Below, piece after piece: positions 23,270-36,625 of a stretch of DNA of 64,000 nt. The stretch is from Chiridota heheva (taxonomy: Eukaryota; Echinodermata; Holothuroidea; Apodida; Chiridotidae): assembly GCA_020152595.1 (NCBI GenBank), contig JAIGNY010000466.1, positions 141,001-205,000 of the forward strand, written 5' to 3'. Position 1 is the stretch's first letter, and each line of letters starts with the position of its first letter. The notes under the pieces are model-generated. The model worked only from the letters and a program-made list of their open reading frames with translations. It was not told where the DNA came from and did not search any database. The position numbers and the translations under genes are program-made.

Positions 23270-25940
23270 TTAGATAAGCTGTTGTGGTTAGTCAAATTTC
23301 AATGATATGACCATTTTTTGTGATCGTAGCCATATGTATTGATTTATTCATGAGAAATGAACGAAGGAAAAACAAAACAAGCCTTTTTTCAATCATTTTG
23401 CTAAAAATGATCCTCAGATACCGTATTGTTTTGCATTTAACTCGTATCTTCAAATCATCGTGCAGTAGGTTGATGCGAAAGATAAACGAAAACAACAATA
23501 CACTTACAATACAAGAGCCGTCAAAATCCAGCACACATCACGGTGATGAAAAAACGCCATTTTTACTCGTTTGTAACCACACCTTCCGAATTTACAGCTA
23601 AATGGTAAAGGATGCAGTAAGTTTTATATTTCATATCATGCTTGAACTTTCGAAATATCGTACCATGCAATATTTACCTACTGATTAGAACTGATAGTGG
23701 ATAGAAAAGCAGAAACTGTCGTTGGATCTGCAATACCAAATATGGTACTTATTTCAATTATTAATTTCAAGCCCTAAAAATAGCCTCATTTTTAAAACAA
23801 TTATTGTAGAATCATTAATTCAATACGTTAACATATGAGGGTGTTGCAAATATCATTTACCTTCTATACATTTTGAAACCGATCAGACAGTCACACATAG
23901 TTCTTGCATGAAAATTCCACTGATCAATTCGATAAGTTGATGGGAATGGACATCTTCATCGTGCTGGCTCTGTTCCTTGTAGTGGTCGATTACATCCAGG
24001 AATACCTTAAAACTTCGACTTCAATACTTCCAATGATTTCTTTAAATGTTTTTATTGCTTGTCGTTTCTGGCCAAAGTTCTCCTGTGGGTAAAAGGAGAA
24101 ACAACACATAACTTACTTTTATAAACAGAAGAAATAAGGAAAGAAAGAAAAAGAAAGACACAGAAAGATAAAGCATTAAATGATTAAAAATGAAAACGAA
24201 ATCGAAGGAATTTCATAAAGATATACAACATGTTTTATGCCCAAAAATATTGTTTCAGAAGAAATTTGGAAAGCAAATCCATTCATTTGTATTGCAATAT
24301 TGCTAATTTTTGTAGTATTGTCTTTTTCGATGACAGTCATGTGCTAAATTATACGCTTTTTAAAGCTCCACGCTCGGTCATCTAAAACGTTTTTCTGGGC
24401 CTTAAAAGCGTGTGGGACTTTTTCCAATGAGGAGGGGGGGGGAATCTATTTGCCATAAGATTTGCAGATTTTCTGCCCAAATATTGTCAATTTTTCTGCT
24501 CAAAAATAAAAGCAAATAAAAACTAAAAGAAAAAGAAAACGTGAATTCAGAAATTATTAACATATTGAAACAGAAGAAAGTTCATGCCCATGACAGAATT
24601 GAGAAAAGAAAGAATGGAGAACCACTAGGTAAAGAACATAAAATTGACGCTTCATAACAAGTGTCGTCCTGGTAATTATAATGCCATGAATTATGGTTAT
24701 GCTTGAAATCGTTGCCTTACCTCTCTCGTGCTCTAATACGAGCTGCTTTAAACATGTAACAGGTCATTTAAATGTAACAAAGCACAATCAAAGAAAACTT
24801 ACAGCAGGGGTGGTCCCAGAATTTCCCCGAAGGAATGGGAGGGGGGGGGGATTGTTTTCCTTGGACAGGGAGCTCAAAGAAACTCTAAAATATACCTCAC
24901 AGTACAAAAATATTTAAATTTCCCCGACGGTTCAACACCCTCCCCCTCCCTTGTATGCCAGTAAAATTTAGTATTATATAATCACATAAAAGATTAACAC
25001 CCAAAATGGGAGTAAATTAGCATATCATTAATTAGACTAATCATGAAATCATGCGCATATCAGCGATTATTTCGAGATCCACACTCTAGTTATAGCTGAA
25101 TGCTTCAAACTGACAAATAAACCTCGCATGCGTTAGTCGAATTATTTGTTGTATATGTTTCAAAAAAGCTTATATCAGTATATTGGCCCAACCATATAGC
25201 ATGTCATATGAAAGGGAATTAGATTTCCTGTTCATTGATACCAATGTTTACTACATTTTTGAGCGACCAAACTCAAGAAAGGGCCTATTTAAGGATTTTG
25301 ATGTTGATGTTTAATGTTGTCAAAATATTTCACTAGGAAATTCAGAGACATGGAAAGCATTTATCAACATTTTCTACTCATTTTACCAACATTGAAGTGT
25401 AGAAAAGGGGAACGGGATAAGTTTTCGTACAATGCTGAATGTTGTGTCAAAAAAAATATTTTTGCCCAATTTGTAATTTGTAATATAAAATTAAAATTTA
25501 TATTTTTTCTTCTCCAAAGGCTTCTGTTATTTTAAAACAGATATGAATAGCTTTAGAGGCTAATTATCATTATTTCATCATTAACAAGCTGCTGTAATAT
25601 GCAAGGAAAGTGTTGGTTGGCGAATAGAGGCTGGAGATCATGTGAATGATGTTGTTTTACCATTAGCTTCGAGGTATTTTTTCTGTGAAAAAACCAGCAG
25701 ATCCTCACCGAATACATAACAAGTTTGACATGTTTTGTGTATGCTCTTTATTTCATTAGGGGAAGAGTGAAATGTTGGGGGTCAAAATTACCGACCATTC
25801 CTCCCCTCCCTCATAACACACTTGCCGCTTTTATTGTAAATTAATATTTGTCCCCCCAAATGCTGATATATGATTGGCTGGAAGTTTTGCTGTTGATTGT
25901 ATTAAGTGAGACACCATGACAACTTTGATCAAATTGTGCC
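23270..25940. other. Non-coding stretch
   Basis: Long AT-rich interval with short G- and C-runs (24435, 24840, 25800). None of the short open frames shows a domain, splice chain or repeat identity that I can support. Confidence 0.4.
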
Positions 25941-25949
25941 CGAGAGATT

Positions 25950-28900
25950 AGATTATGTAAGATGTAAAAAGAGCTTGGAGAAGCTGGACAGAGTATAGTG
26001 GTAGCATAGGTATAATGTTTTATTGGAAAGAACTGATGTTTTATTTGGAGGTGTTTGTGAAAGAACTTGATAATGGAATTGAAGGGGTGTAAGGAAAGTT
26101 CTAGGATGGGTAAAGGCAGTCAATAAGGCTGTGCTTGACCGCGGGTTCGTGGCAGTTATTGTAGAGATGTGCGGTGGGGGAGTCACTTAGGAGGTGGCAA
26201 TGTGTGAGGTGGGTGTGACCTGTTATTAGGCTAGTGGTATATATATGGTCTTTACGGGAGAGGTTGTGGGCCTGGTGAGAATGAATGGCTGGATGTTACA
26301 GAGTTTGTTATCTGTGTAAGTGTAATTGTTTCAGTTTGATTGCCAGAAGTGATGGACATGTAAAACAATGAGTGGTTTGATGTCAGCATGTGTTTTGGGA
26401 AAGGGGAAGGGAGGTTGAGAGGAGCTTGTTTAGCAGCCGTGTCTGCTTTTTTTATTGCCAGGTGATTCCCACATGACTGGTATCCATAATAAAAGGATGT
26501 ATTTCCTGCATTAGGGGTGTGTGGGGGTAGTTTACGAAGGATAAGGTTGGTGGTGGGGTTTTCTCATTTAAAGTTGTGTAAAGATTTTGAGTCTGAAAAG
26601 ATGGCAATGCAATTGAGGCTAGCTAAATGTATCCGAGTTATTAGCCATCCCCGGTTTTCATGGCGCAAGCGAATGAGTGCATATGACTTCGGGCCATAGA
26701 AGGGATACCAGTCCAGGTTAACTCTCCAGCAACGCTGGTACTCATTTTACAGCTGAGTGGACTGAAGCAAGTATAGTCACGATGTAGCGCTCGCGGCTGG
26801 ATTCGAACCTGGTACTTTTCGCATACGTGTATAACTCGTAAACCACTGAACCACTGCATCTCTAAAGCAGTTAAGGGAAGTGGGGGTAGTTGGAGAGGTG
26901 GCGTTTGATTTGATTGTGGAAATTGGTGAAGAGGTATGGGTTGGTCTGTGCTTTGTTGTAACTGGAGAGACCCAGCTAGAAGTAGCGCAAAGAAGGGGGT
27001 GGGCAATGAAGAGGTGGTGAGAGTAGGGTTTGATGTCAAGTTGGTGGAGGTTGCAATTGATGCATAGTCTGAAAAGAGGAGGGGGCAGGGCTTTAAACAT
27101 ATCAAAGCGGGTGGAGAAGTTTGGGTATCTGATAAGGATGTAGATGGGATTTTGAATGTTGGCGAGAGTCCTAGTGGCGTAGGAGAGGCTAAGCTTTTTA
27201 CACTTGAGTAGGAAGGGAAGCTCATTGGCCTCAGTACAGGCTAGGGCTTGTACATTCCCAGGCAGAACCTAGAGGCGTCGTTTTGGATGATTTTGATGTG
27301 ATTAAGGTACAAGTTGTGGGTGGCACAGTAGACAAGACTGCCGTTATCTAGCTAGGCACGAATAGTGAGCCTGACGATTTTGAGGAGGGTGTGCCGGTTC
27401 GCTAATGTCAAGTTAGTACTCTTGTTTGGCTGCGAAACCTGACACAAAGTTCTCACCACACAAGCTTCAAACATTTCTTAACAAATGCCTTAGGCACATA
27501 CTATACGTATGAAGTGGCAACTCTGGCACTGCACAAGTCAATATCCACTTGACATGCAGATTAGGAAAAGGAAATAGGGATGACTTGGTCACACAATGAG
27601 AATACCACCATCAGGTGTTACACACCGTGCTCTTAGATGGAAAACCGCAAGGGAAACGCAAAAGAGGAAAACCCCGGATAACACGGAGATGCTCCACAGA
27701 GGTAGAAGGACGACACCTTGGTCACTCTTGGGGTCCGCTGGAAATCATAGCCCGAGACGGGACAAAAGTGGAGGCAACTTATTGTTGACCCATATGCTCC
27801 ACAGGGGTTTAAGGTAGTCAAGTACCGGTACGCTAAGCAAATAGTGATGGAGAGGATGTGAAGTTCGCATGTGGTCGACCGTACGAACACGAGTGACAAA
27901 GAGCGTGAGGTTAGGGCTCGGATGGAGATTGTTGGAGTGGCAAAACTGCATGCAAACAGTTTGTCTTTGGATTACGTGAACCCGTTGCACCAGTAGTGAA
28001 GCCTGTTTATAATGAGAGTAAAGCTGGTGGAGGAGCAGAAGATGATGTTGCGCACGTGATGTTGGGGCCAAGATCATCAGTAATGTTGTTAATACTGAAA
28101 TTGAAGATAGTTGGGGAACAGACTCTTCTTGGGGTTCCGGTTTGGAGACGATGTGACCGATACGGACCTGGCAATGTCTGGTGGACATAATTTTTTGGAT
28201 GAAGATTAATAGAAAGATGGCCTCTGGGGCCTATAGTATTGAGTCAACGAGTGATTTCGTAAAGGTAGTGTCGTAGTCTTTCTCTAAGTAAAAAGATGAC
28301 AATGAGGTGTTCCTGCTTTACAAAGGCTTCATTGATAGCGGTGTCGACTTTGATTAAGTAATCTAGGTTATTGTCGCGTTTTTGTTTTTAACCGCTCTGG
28401 TTGGGGATAGGATTATATTGGTTTCAAGGAACGAATTTAGCCTCTGATTGATTAACGGCGGTAGCTGGAGAGGTTAATGCTATCTTTCCCTTCTTTGGGA
28501 ATGCTGGGTGATTGCAAGTGGGAGGTCCATATGTGGTTCAAAATAGTGAGAGGGGTATTGATGGCTTTGGGGAGTGTTGCAAGAACTGGTAGGGGATGTT
28601 ATTTAGGGTCTTTGGCTGTGCAGCCAGCGTCGTTAATGGCTTCTTTCAACTCAGGACACAAGATGAGGGGTGTTGTAGCTCTTGGAGTTATCGGAAAGAA
28701 ACCTGATTCTCTGGGTTACAGCTTTTTGTGTTGTAAAAGCATCGCAGTAAATGGCAGAGGAGGAGATTTGGCTGAAGGAGGTGGCGAGGTGGTTGGCTAT
28801 TTTTTCCATTATGATTATTATTATTTTACCCACCAGTCCAGAGAAATGGGAATGGAGATCTTACCCATCCTATGGAAGCTATTAATCGTACTCCAAATCA
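25950..28900 (-). mobile_element. Degenerate jockey/I-like non-LTR retrotransposon (RT plus RNase H-like tail)
   Basis: Read on the minus strand from 28900 downward, the order is that of a LINE ORF2. An RT start block near 28600-28690 has LSELKEAIND, then LPKAINTPLTILNHIWTS. Near 28300 is INEAFVKQEHLIVIFL followed by a damaged FDLEKAYDTTW-type block. Near 28060-28190 is MSTRHCQVRIGHIVSKPEPQ followed by EESVPQ (the 'QEEGVPQGS' box). Near 27250-27330 comes GSLVYCATHNLYLNHI. From 26880 to 27225 there is a long open stretch, and below 26640 remnants such as FSDS, NSVTSSHS and ITNRSHLTHCHLLSD-like text recall RNase H and the C-terminal region. Many frameshifts and stops are present. The region is less AT-rich than its neighbours. 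A tRNA-like SINE has inserted at about 26640-26868. Confidence 0.75.
26640..26868 (-). mobile_element. tRNA-derived SINE-like element
   Basis: On the minus strand TGGTTCAGTGGTTTACGAG fits a Pol III A box (TGGYNNARTGG), and GGTTCGAATCC 45 bases on is a perfect B box. It interrupts the LINE on the same strand. The body phrases 'ccaggttaactc.ccagc', 'ggtactcattt.acagctgagtg.actg' are shared with the element at 33210-33440. Confidence 0.75.
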
Positions 28901-28949
28901 TTTTGGTGTTGTGTTGGTGAGGAGATAAAGTGGTTCCAGATGTTGGCTT

Positions 28950-29540
28950 TACTGTCTTTGATCAGCTAATGATACGCCTGTCTTTGACATGTAAAATGCG
29001 TAAGAAGTTGACAGGTTGAGGCTGTGAGCAGGTGAGTGGTCGGGGTGATTTTGAAATGTCTAGGTGCCTTTTGCCTGTTTTAGATGGCAATTTTGTAGTT
29101 GGGTGGTTTGGAGATTTGGGGAATTGAGCACGAGGCTATGTTGATAAGGGTGTTGCTAAAATAGGACATGGTCTTCACAATCAATAAGAAGGGGTAAAGA
29201 TAATTTAAATGATGATGATGATGATTGCAGCAGGAAAATATTACTAAGGAAAAGAATGGGAAGTGACATATATTTTCTCATTGGTGTTTCTATCGGAATG
29301 AAGATGAAGATCAACAAAAGAAAAGAATAGCAAAGAGAGATTATCAACTGTTCAACATTTCGCCAAACATCTGATAAAAACGTCATTTCCGCCTAAAAAT
29401 CGGTTTATTTACAGCGTTCTGTCTTTGAGCATTGTACACAATTTGAATTAGATTTGAAACCAAATGAATCTTGTGGAACGGTCAGAAATAAGTAACATAT
29501 TTAAGGTCATTTTGTATAAAAATATGCTTATGGGCGCAAT
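28950..29540. other. Non-coding stretch, possibly upstream LINE remnants
   Basis: I could not extend the minus-strand LINE with confidence beyond about 28900. A short (GAT)n run lies at about 29208-29224. No host gene is seen. Confidence 0.35.
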
Positions 29541-29544
29541 TTTG

Positions 29545-30430
29545 TTTATTTTAGATTTCCAAATTAGTAACGTAAAACATTCATTATTTTACAATGGAAT
29601 ACCCCATGCTTAAATTTTTACCATAGTTTTATGATAGTATTAAAAGTGTTAAGGAAAATTGTAAGGAAATATGAATACATTTTGATAGTTATTATTGCAG
29701 TTAATGGAAATACAAAATGTGAAAATTTCGGGGAATTATGTTAAAAACAATTATTTTATTAAAAGAAATAGTACGTTTTTACAAAAGCACTCACAATATG
29801 TATTTCATAGAACATTTCATTTGCTTTCATATGACATACAACATCATTATGCTGATACCACTGAATGGAAATTATTACTTATATCCTCAATGAATTTGAA
29901 GTGACCGCGATTGACCTCAATCGACCCCATATTTCCCCAATGAGGGGCTAATTGAGAGGGTATCCACGCATAGGAAGGTTCATGAGACCCATAGTAACGT
30001 TTCTGAAACAGCTGGTATATTGTTCTCCAAAATACCATCAAGGGTCCAAAAACGTTTTCCAACCGCCCCACTAAAACCCGCATATGCTAGTATGCCTATT
30101 AAACGAAATTTGGGTAATTTTTAAATTTCTGACTTACTAACTTAAAAAGTTTCTTATTATACAGGGTGTTATATCCTACTATAAAGTACTCGAAGCTTAA
30201 AGAAGTTTTGTGATAGTATGTGAAAGTTTTTAGAAAAAATCATTACAATATAAATTGTTATTTTAGCAGTTAATGGAAATTCAAATTCAAATTCTCAATT
30301 TTTGGGAAAATAGTAAAAGATCACTATTTTAACCCCAAAATGGAATAAAAACTTGGCAAATGCACTCAAACTAGGCATCAATGAATAGAGATTTAATTTC
30401 CTTTTATATGACATATGATTAAAAATCATA
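29545..30430. repeat. Diverged tandem duplication of ~300 bp
   Basis: The series 'agtaacgtaaaac.ttcattatt', 'ttatgatagtatt.aaagtg', 'gcagttaatggaaat' and 'catatgacata' at 29560-29840 recurs as 'acttacttaaaa..tttcttatt', 'ttgtgatagtatgtgaaag', 'agcagttaatggaaat' and 'tatatgacatatga' at 30115-30420. It is non-coding. Confidence 0.5.
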
Positions 30431-30436
30431 TATTAC

Positions 30437-30920
30437 CAGTCTGGGAGCATGCTTTTTAATGGAAATCCGAATGTTCCTAAAATAGGAACATTTTGATACA
30501 TGAAAGCCGTCATTTTTTGATATTACCCATAATCCTTTGCTCTACTAACGTTAAAGCCTTATGTTACATATTTCATATTTGAAATAGGTCTGGCAAAAAT
30601 ATCTATACTAGGGGAAACTTAAAAGTCATGAAAATACCTTCATTACTGTCATGGCTAAATATTTTCCACTCCCATTTACCATGCCGTTTTCGAAATGATA
30701 AAATAATATACAATACAACTAAGCTATTAGGCGCGAAACAGCCATTTTGAAGATTCAAATGTTTTTAAAAAAATAAAGTTTTTGTGTTTACATTGAATAT
30801 TTCAAGTATACAAATTAGTAACCATGATAATCTTTCGTAACATCTGAACAATCCGCATGCATGACTTCAATATTCTCGTCTGTTATACATGTTCCTATCA
30901 ATAGAAATGCTCCCGGACTG
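30437..30920. mobile_element. 485-bp inverted-repeat element, copy 2
   Basis: Starts CAGTCTGGGAGCATGC and ends GAAATGCTCCCGGACTG. The flanks are ATTAC on the left and ATTAT on the right, compatible with the 5-bp duplication seen for copy 1. Interior phrases match copy 1 throughout with many substitutions, so the two insertions are old relative to each other. Confidence 0.82.
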
Positions 30921-30924
30921 ATTA

Positions 30925-31500
30925 TACTCAGATAAACAGCCTGTTCGTACTTCCGATGATGAGATTGGTTTTGGTCTCCAGATCAGGGGGTCCTTCACAG
31001 AAGAATTCCTCAATGCATCTACCCAAATTAAAATTCGTATTATGATCATATAAAGCTGGAGCTCTGGAAATATGATTCAAATATTTCAAGATAAAAAAGT
31101 GACATCTGAATTATCTTTTAAATATTACCACGAAATTGGAAGAACATTGGTATTTTTTATTGCATACTACCTTGAGACGTATTTCAAAACAATTTTGTGA
31201 AAAGTCATAGGCTACTGGTTCGATATTTATACTTGCCTTAAAATATTATAAATGGCATTAAGATCAAATCACAGTTTCTATTTCGTGATTCATGTTAGAT
31301 AATTAAGAGCTAACGACAGACACATAATAGCTGCATTGATATGTTGGCTGACAAATTAATTGAAAACATTGATGATATACAACTTTTTCCACATGGTGAT
31401 GACAATTATATTGTACGCTGAGGTTGCTGTTCTTATTTCAGACAGTGTTCGGGGTTTACAAAGACATATTTATAGAGTGTTATTGCGATTAAACTGGACT
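30925..31500. other. Non-coding stretch
   Basis: Nothing recognisable. Confidence 0.4.
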
Positions 31501-31504
31501 GAAT

Positions 31505-31745
31505 ATTAAAGGCAAGATATCATGTTAACATTGCCAGTAATATACAATAAAAGTCAACGTTTCTGTTTGGTTATACACACATACCGACAACCAATCAATA
31601 ACAGTTGCGGAAGTGACTAACACAATGTACATACACACACAATGCGCACAGTACGCACTTAATTAGGAACGATCCACAACCGAATGTGACGTCAAAGATA
31701 TAAACATCATCGCAGTTTTACTGAGGCGAGATTCCCTCTTTAATG
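31505..31745. repeat. Dispersed repeat, copy B (first copy at 17368-17580)
   Basis: Same ordered phrases as the first copy. This copy has an extra ~25 bases in the middle and is diverged. Confidence 0.7.
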
Positions 31746-31749
31746 TTAG

Positions 31750-33200
31750 TAAACATAAAGCTATGGTATGTAATTAGAAACCAAAAGGTTGTGTGCTTCC
31801 GATACCTTATTTTTAGAAGCTGTTGTAGTGCATGCCATGTTATTTTATGGACTCCTATTAAATGCCACTACTTTAATAATAATCAACATCTGAGGATATT
31901 GAGATATCATATGCTTAATTTCATTTTGTTAATCAGTTAAAGCACCCAGTGAGACTACATTTGAATTTCAAGTCAGCATGTTTCATGGCCTCCTCCTCTC
32001 CAAACAGATACATGTTGAATATTATAGTCATACAATGAAAAATACGGAAGGTGCTGGAAGTGTGTGGGGGCAGCACAAAGGTTTATATTCTATGCCCTTT
32101 CTTTATTTTGATTTTTACTACAGTTTTGAGGAGACTTCTATTCAACTTCATCCAATTCAAGATCGACATTATGTATCAATCTGGGACAGACATTTTTGCG
32201 GGTACCATGTGACACGACCTTCAACAAAATTTCGAATTTCACCTGCAGTTATGGCCGCAGAAGGTGCTGAACAGTGGCAGTGCGTCGGGATTGTTGGAGG
32301 GTTGTGGACGTAAACAAATTGGAAAGGTGCTGAAATAAGAAAGCTGATGAAGAGCACGATGCCAAAAAGGAGAATATTGCCGTAAATAGATTTGCCTCGT
32401 AGGTAACCTTTACCTGGCCCCTATATTACTAAACATCATTTCACTGTGTTTTATTATGACACACTAGATTCAGGTAACATTTTCAAATCAAATGACGTCT
32501 GAATCAATTTGTGCTGTTTGAAACCTCTTGGTTTACTTTTTGGTTTATTATTAGTTTTCCATTCAGAAAGCTGAAACATTGCATCATGTGCTTGATGACT
32601 CCTAATACAAGTTCGGTAAAACAAACATGGCTAAACTCTCAGTGCTTATATCTAATGAGGTGGATGAGAGTTTACAAATATTTATGCAAAATGTTGTGCA
32701 AGGTAATGCTTATAATATTCCAGGAGTACGTATTCAATCAAATGAATTTACTGTTAATGGTCAACAGTTTCAAAATATGTTTTGAATATCCTGACAAAAT
32801 ATTAATTTTTCATGCTCTTTCCTAGAGTGGATTCAGCAGAAAAGTTTATTTTTGTTGCAGTGCAATGTGTAATCATTCTCTTGTAGTTTATTTACATACT
32901 TTGATTAGTATCATTCGGATTTCTTTATAATGAAAATCATGACATTTTTCCTGAATGATTTTTAAGATTATCTGTGGTCAATTTCTAAAATCTAAAGAAT
33001 TGTTATTTTGATAATGCAATGATTGAAACGGCATAACGATTTGAAACTGATTCTGAATATTTGAATATACTTCAGTATTTGAAAGGGTTGTGATATTCAG
33101 CACAAAAGAAAAACCCATTCAAACATTCGATATAAGAACATTAACACGTGGACGCACTTAAATAAAAGTTCAATTCTATCAAGCTTCGAGGGTTTGTAGA
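31750..33200. other. Non-coding stretch with one unassigned open frame at 31978-32313 (+)
   Basis: The 111-codon frame at 31978-32313 starts MFHGLLLSKQIHVEYY and ends in a Gly/Trp-containing stretch. I recognise no domain, signal peptide or splice context, so I do not call a gene. The rest is AT-rich. Confidence 0.35.
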
Positions 33201-33204
33201 GCCA

Positions 33205-33450
33205 GCGTTTATACCAGGTTTTCATTGTGCTAAGCGGATGAGAATACTTGACTCCCCTGTATGGGACACCAGTCTATCACAGGTTAACTCCCCAGCCGAA
33301 ATTGGTATTCATTTCACAGCTGAGTGAACTGGAGCAAATGGTTTAAAATCCCTTGCTCAAGAACACAGCACAGTGCCCTGGTTGAGATTCGTTCAAGGTA
33401 CCTTTAAGGAACGAGATCTAACAACTGGACTACTGCACTCCCATTTGAAA
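33205..33450 (-). mobile_element. SINE-like element, second family member
   Basis: Shares 'gggacaccagtctatcacaggttaactc.ccagc', 'cacagctgagtgaactggagcaaa' and 'attcg...aaggtac' phrases with the element at 26640. The Pol III boxes on the minus strand are decayed here. Confidence 0.65.
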
Positions 33451-33657
33451 GCAGAATTTGACAATTTTTGCTGAATGTTCGGGTAGATTATGTAAAAATA
33501 CTACCCATAAACATTAAAATGAATTTTCATATTATTACAACTTTTGCAATACTGACTGCTATATATTCTCCTCCAATAATAACTCCTTTCGCTTGTATCA
33601 GTTTATAAAGCTGATTTCGGACGTTTTCTACAGCATGTCATTTTAAATATTTATACT

Positions 33658-33913
33658 ACAATCTTGGACTAAACTTTTCGGGACACCCCCGTTCCCCCGT
33701 TCAATGTTGGTCAAATGAGTGGAAAATGTTGATAATTGCCTTCCATGTCTCTGTATTAGTGAAATAGTCCTATTGAACTTTTTTTGTTAACATTGAAAAA
33801 GGAGCCGGGGAGGAGAAAAAAAATGGGGAGGGGGGGCTGAAAATAGCTGTACATAAATATTTGAAATTACATGCCAACTTTCATCTAAGTGTCCCACCAG
33901 TTTTGTCCAAGAT
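33658..33913. mobile_element. ~255-bp MITE, copy 1
   Basis: The left end ACAATCTTGGACTAAACTTT and following 'cgggacac' face the right end 'gtgtcccaccagttttgtccaagat'. The same element, 252 bp, lies at 34929. The interior is G-rich ('ggggaggggggg') and has no coding sequence. Confidence 0.85.
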
Positions 33914-33919
33914 CTCTCT

Positions 33920-34925
33920 GATAAATGTCATTGAGTGAAAATATCGTAAATGTCAATGGAAAAATAGTTTTATGCAGGGAAGTCATGATATGTTTTGAGA
34001 ATTCAGGACAATGCAATAAAAAGATAAACTTCTGTTAAAACATGTTATCTTAAGTAGACCTTAAAAAACCTTGTGTTTGCAAGTCATTTTTTCAGAATGT
34101 CTGAGTGCTTTATCCTTGACCACTGTATTGTTCTGCGTATTTTGGATTACATGGGAAATGATGGCAGTTAGGGAGAGAGAATGGGGTCGGTAGGGAGGAG
34201 AGAAGTGGCTGAGATGGAGAGTGAAATGATGAAATTTAGGTGAAGAGTATTCCTCTTTTCAGATTCCAGCATGTAAACAAAAAGTAATTTCGACATGCTC
34301 ATATTGCTTCTCTAATCTTATTATGAAAATTGCCGTACATGAATAGATGGAAGCCAGGACCTTGATGAAAAAGTAAGACTTTTTAATACAACTAACACAT
34401 ACAATTTGATGAAATAAAAGAAATATGACACGATTTTGTAAATAGCAAAACATGTCTAAATTAAATGTTCGCCACACTCTCGCCTCAGCTAACTGATTTA
34501 CTAACTTTGAAGGCTATAATTTTGTCTTTTATTTGAAGAAAGTAAAGCGAATTTATACGCTTCCCGTGTTGTAGTAACTAGAAATTGACAAAGTGAAAAT
34601 AAAATCGGATACAGTGCATACACAAATTGAAAGGAATTTCTTCTTAAGATCAAAATGCTGTCAAACGTTTTACCACAGATTATAGAAAGTCTCATTAAGT
34701 ACTGTGATCTTTAGTCTATTTTATGGTAAAACGTTGGGTGGCGCTGTTTCAGTGAAATAATGCAGCTTCTATATTAACTTCCAGGTGCCAAACTCTCACA
34801 TTGCCTTCCCTCTTATCAACGGACCCGAACTTTCATAAAAAATAAAACACTATCCTTATCTTCAAAAAGCCCCACAAATGTTCAGCAAAAAACGCTTGTG
34901 TTTACCACACATTTTTTTTTTTCTT
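33920..34925. other. Non-coding spacer between two MITE copies
   Basis: AT-rich, no gene seen. Confidence 0.4.
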
Positions 34926-34928
34926 CAG

Positions 34929-35180
34929 ACAATCTTGAACAAAACTTGTCGGGACACTCCCGTTCCCCTGTTCAGTGTTGGTGAATTGAGTTGATGAGTG
35001 GAAAATGTTGATAATTGCTTTCCATGTCTCTGTATTACCTAGTGAAATATTTTGTCAACATTGAAAAGCAAGGGCGGTGCGGAGAATGTGGGGGGGGCTA
35101 AAAATAGCAGTACCAAATATTTGAAAATAATAACATGTACACTTTCCGGTAAGTGTCCCAACAGTTTTGTCCAAGATTGT
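34929..35180. mobile_element. ~252-bp MITE, copy 2
   Basis: Ends ACAATCTTGAACAAAACTTG and 'gtcgggacac' face GTGTCCCAACAGTTTTGTCC and 'aagattgt', giving an inverted terminal repeat of about 28 bp with few mismatches. It shares the full interior with the 33658 copy in the same orientation. Confidence 0.87.
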
Positions 35181-35184
35181 AGCT

Positions 35185-35650
35185 TAGTTTTTTGTATTTC
35201 GAATAAAATTAATGAACTTAACAATGTGTTTCTAGATAAATGGTTTCTACATCATATTACATATCTTCTGAAAAAATAACTTACTAGAAACCCATCAACA
35301 AGCTTCAACGAAAACCTGTAATTTTATTTCAATTCAAGTATTTCTGTTAACACAATATACAAATCTCATAAGAATCATTCTTACAAAGACATGATTGAAG
35401 TCATGTAAAAGAAAGTGGTCCTAAATGCCTGCATGCTTAACAGAGAGGAGTACTCACTAAAACGTTGCTATTTTTAGCAAACTCAAATTAAGCTCCGCAA
35501 GTTCAAGAATATTATTTAGTTCAGCTTCAAAACTCTTCTACTCAATATTACAATACGAGGTGATGCTAACACCATGTACAGTCTTATAGACATAATACTA
35601 TTTTAAAACCGTTTTTAAGCCCGCCTACTCATTGTTTTGTGTTATATTTA
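35185..35650. other. Non-coding stretch
   Basis: Nothing recognisable. Confidence 0.4.
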
Positions 35651-35653
35651 CCT

Positions 35654-35958
<305 letters not shown>

Positions 35959-36069
35959 CTCAAAAAATACCATCAGTACAGTAAGCTTAAAAGTACGAAA
36001 CCTCTAAGCTGAAACCTATAAGTACCTGAATAATTACTATTTGTCTGGAAGTGATCTATTTTTGTTAGA

Positions 36070-36345
36070 AATTTTGACCACACAAGAGCGAGCACTTGGA
36101 AGCTTTTTCAGAAACGAGCTCGGTTGGATATTACCAAGCACTTCTTCCCAGTGGGAATTGTTAAGGAATGGAATGTTCTACCTAAGGAGGTAGTTACAGC
36201 TCCAACCATCTCATGTTTTAAGACGAGGCTGAGACGTTTTCGCAGCTCTTCTTCCATGTGGCGAAGAAGAGGATCAACGCCAAGTATACCAAATAAGCGG
36301 CGGCATTTCTTTATTGTTTTATACGTAACACGGTAAACCTAGATG
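36070..36345 (+). mobile_element. Non-LTR retrotransposon C-terminal fragment
   Basis: The plus-strand translation gives FDHTRASTWKLFQKRARLDI, TKHFFPVGIVKEWNVLPKEV, VTAPTISCFKTRLRRF. The pattern 'R.D.R..FF...V..WN.LP.EVV.AP....FK.RL' is the usual C-terminus of LINE reverse transcriptases. It is preceded by the (AC)/(AT) array. The upstream RT is absent. Confidence 0.75.
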
Positions 36346-36625
36346 AGACTTTGCCGCTGAGATCAAATAGAAAAGACAACCTACATTACCCTCACCCCGC
36401 AATACAATAGTTTATTAACTCATTTGAATTCACGTTTTTATAGTTTTCTTTAAATCAGTACAGGAAACGGCCTTTTAATTGTTTTCACATAACGATTAAC
36501 CTAGTTAAAGTACTGAGACTACTGCCGCTGACATCAAATAGAAAAGAAAATCTATACCATCTTCACCTCCAAAGTACAATAGTTTATTAACTCATTTAAA
36601 TTCACGGCTTGTAGTTTTTTTTAAC
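36345..36625. repeat. Tandem duplication, period about 173 bp
   Basis: The series 'aacctag.t', 'gccgctga.atcaaatagaaaaga', 'cctc...acaatagtttattaactcattt.aattcacg' and 'gtagttttcttta' occurs twice in succession, with moderate divergence. Confidence 0.65.

Noticed and set aside
27745..28188. 147-codon minus-strand frame as a host gene
   Set aside because: Its start (MSTRHCQVRIGHIVSKPEP) matches a LINE RT block and the flanks continue the same element.
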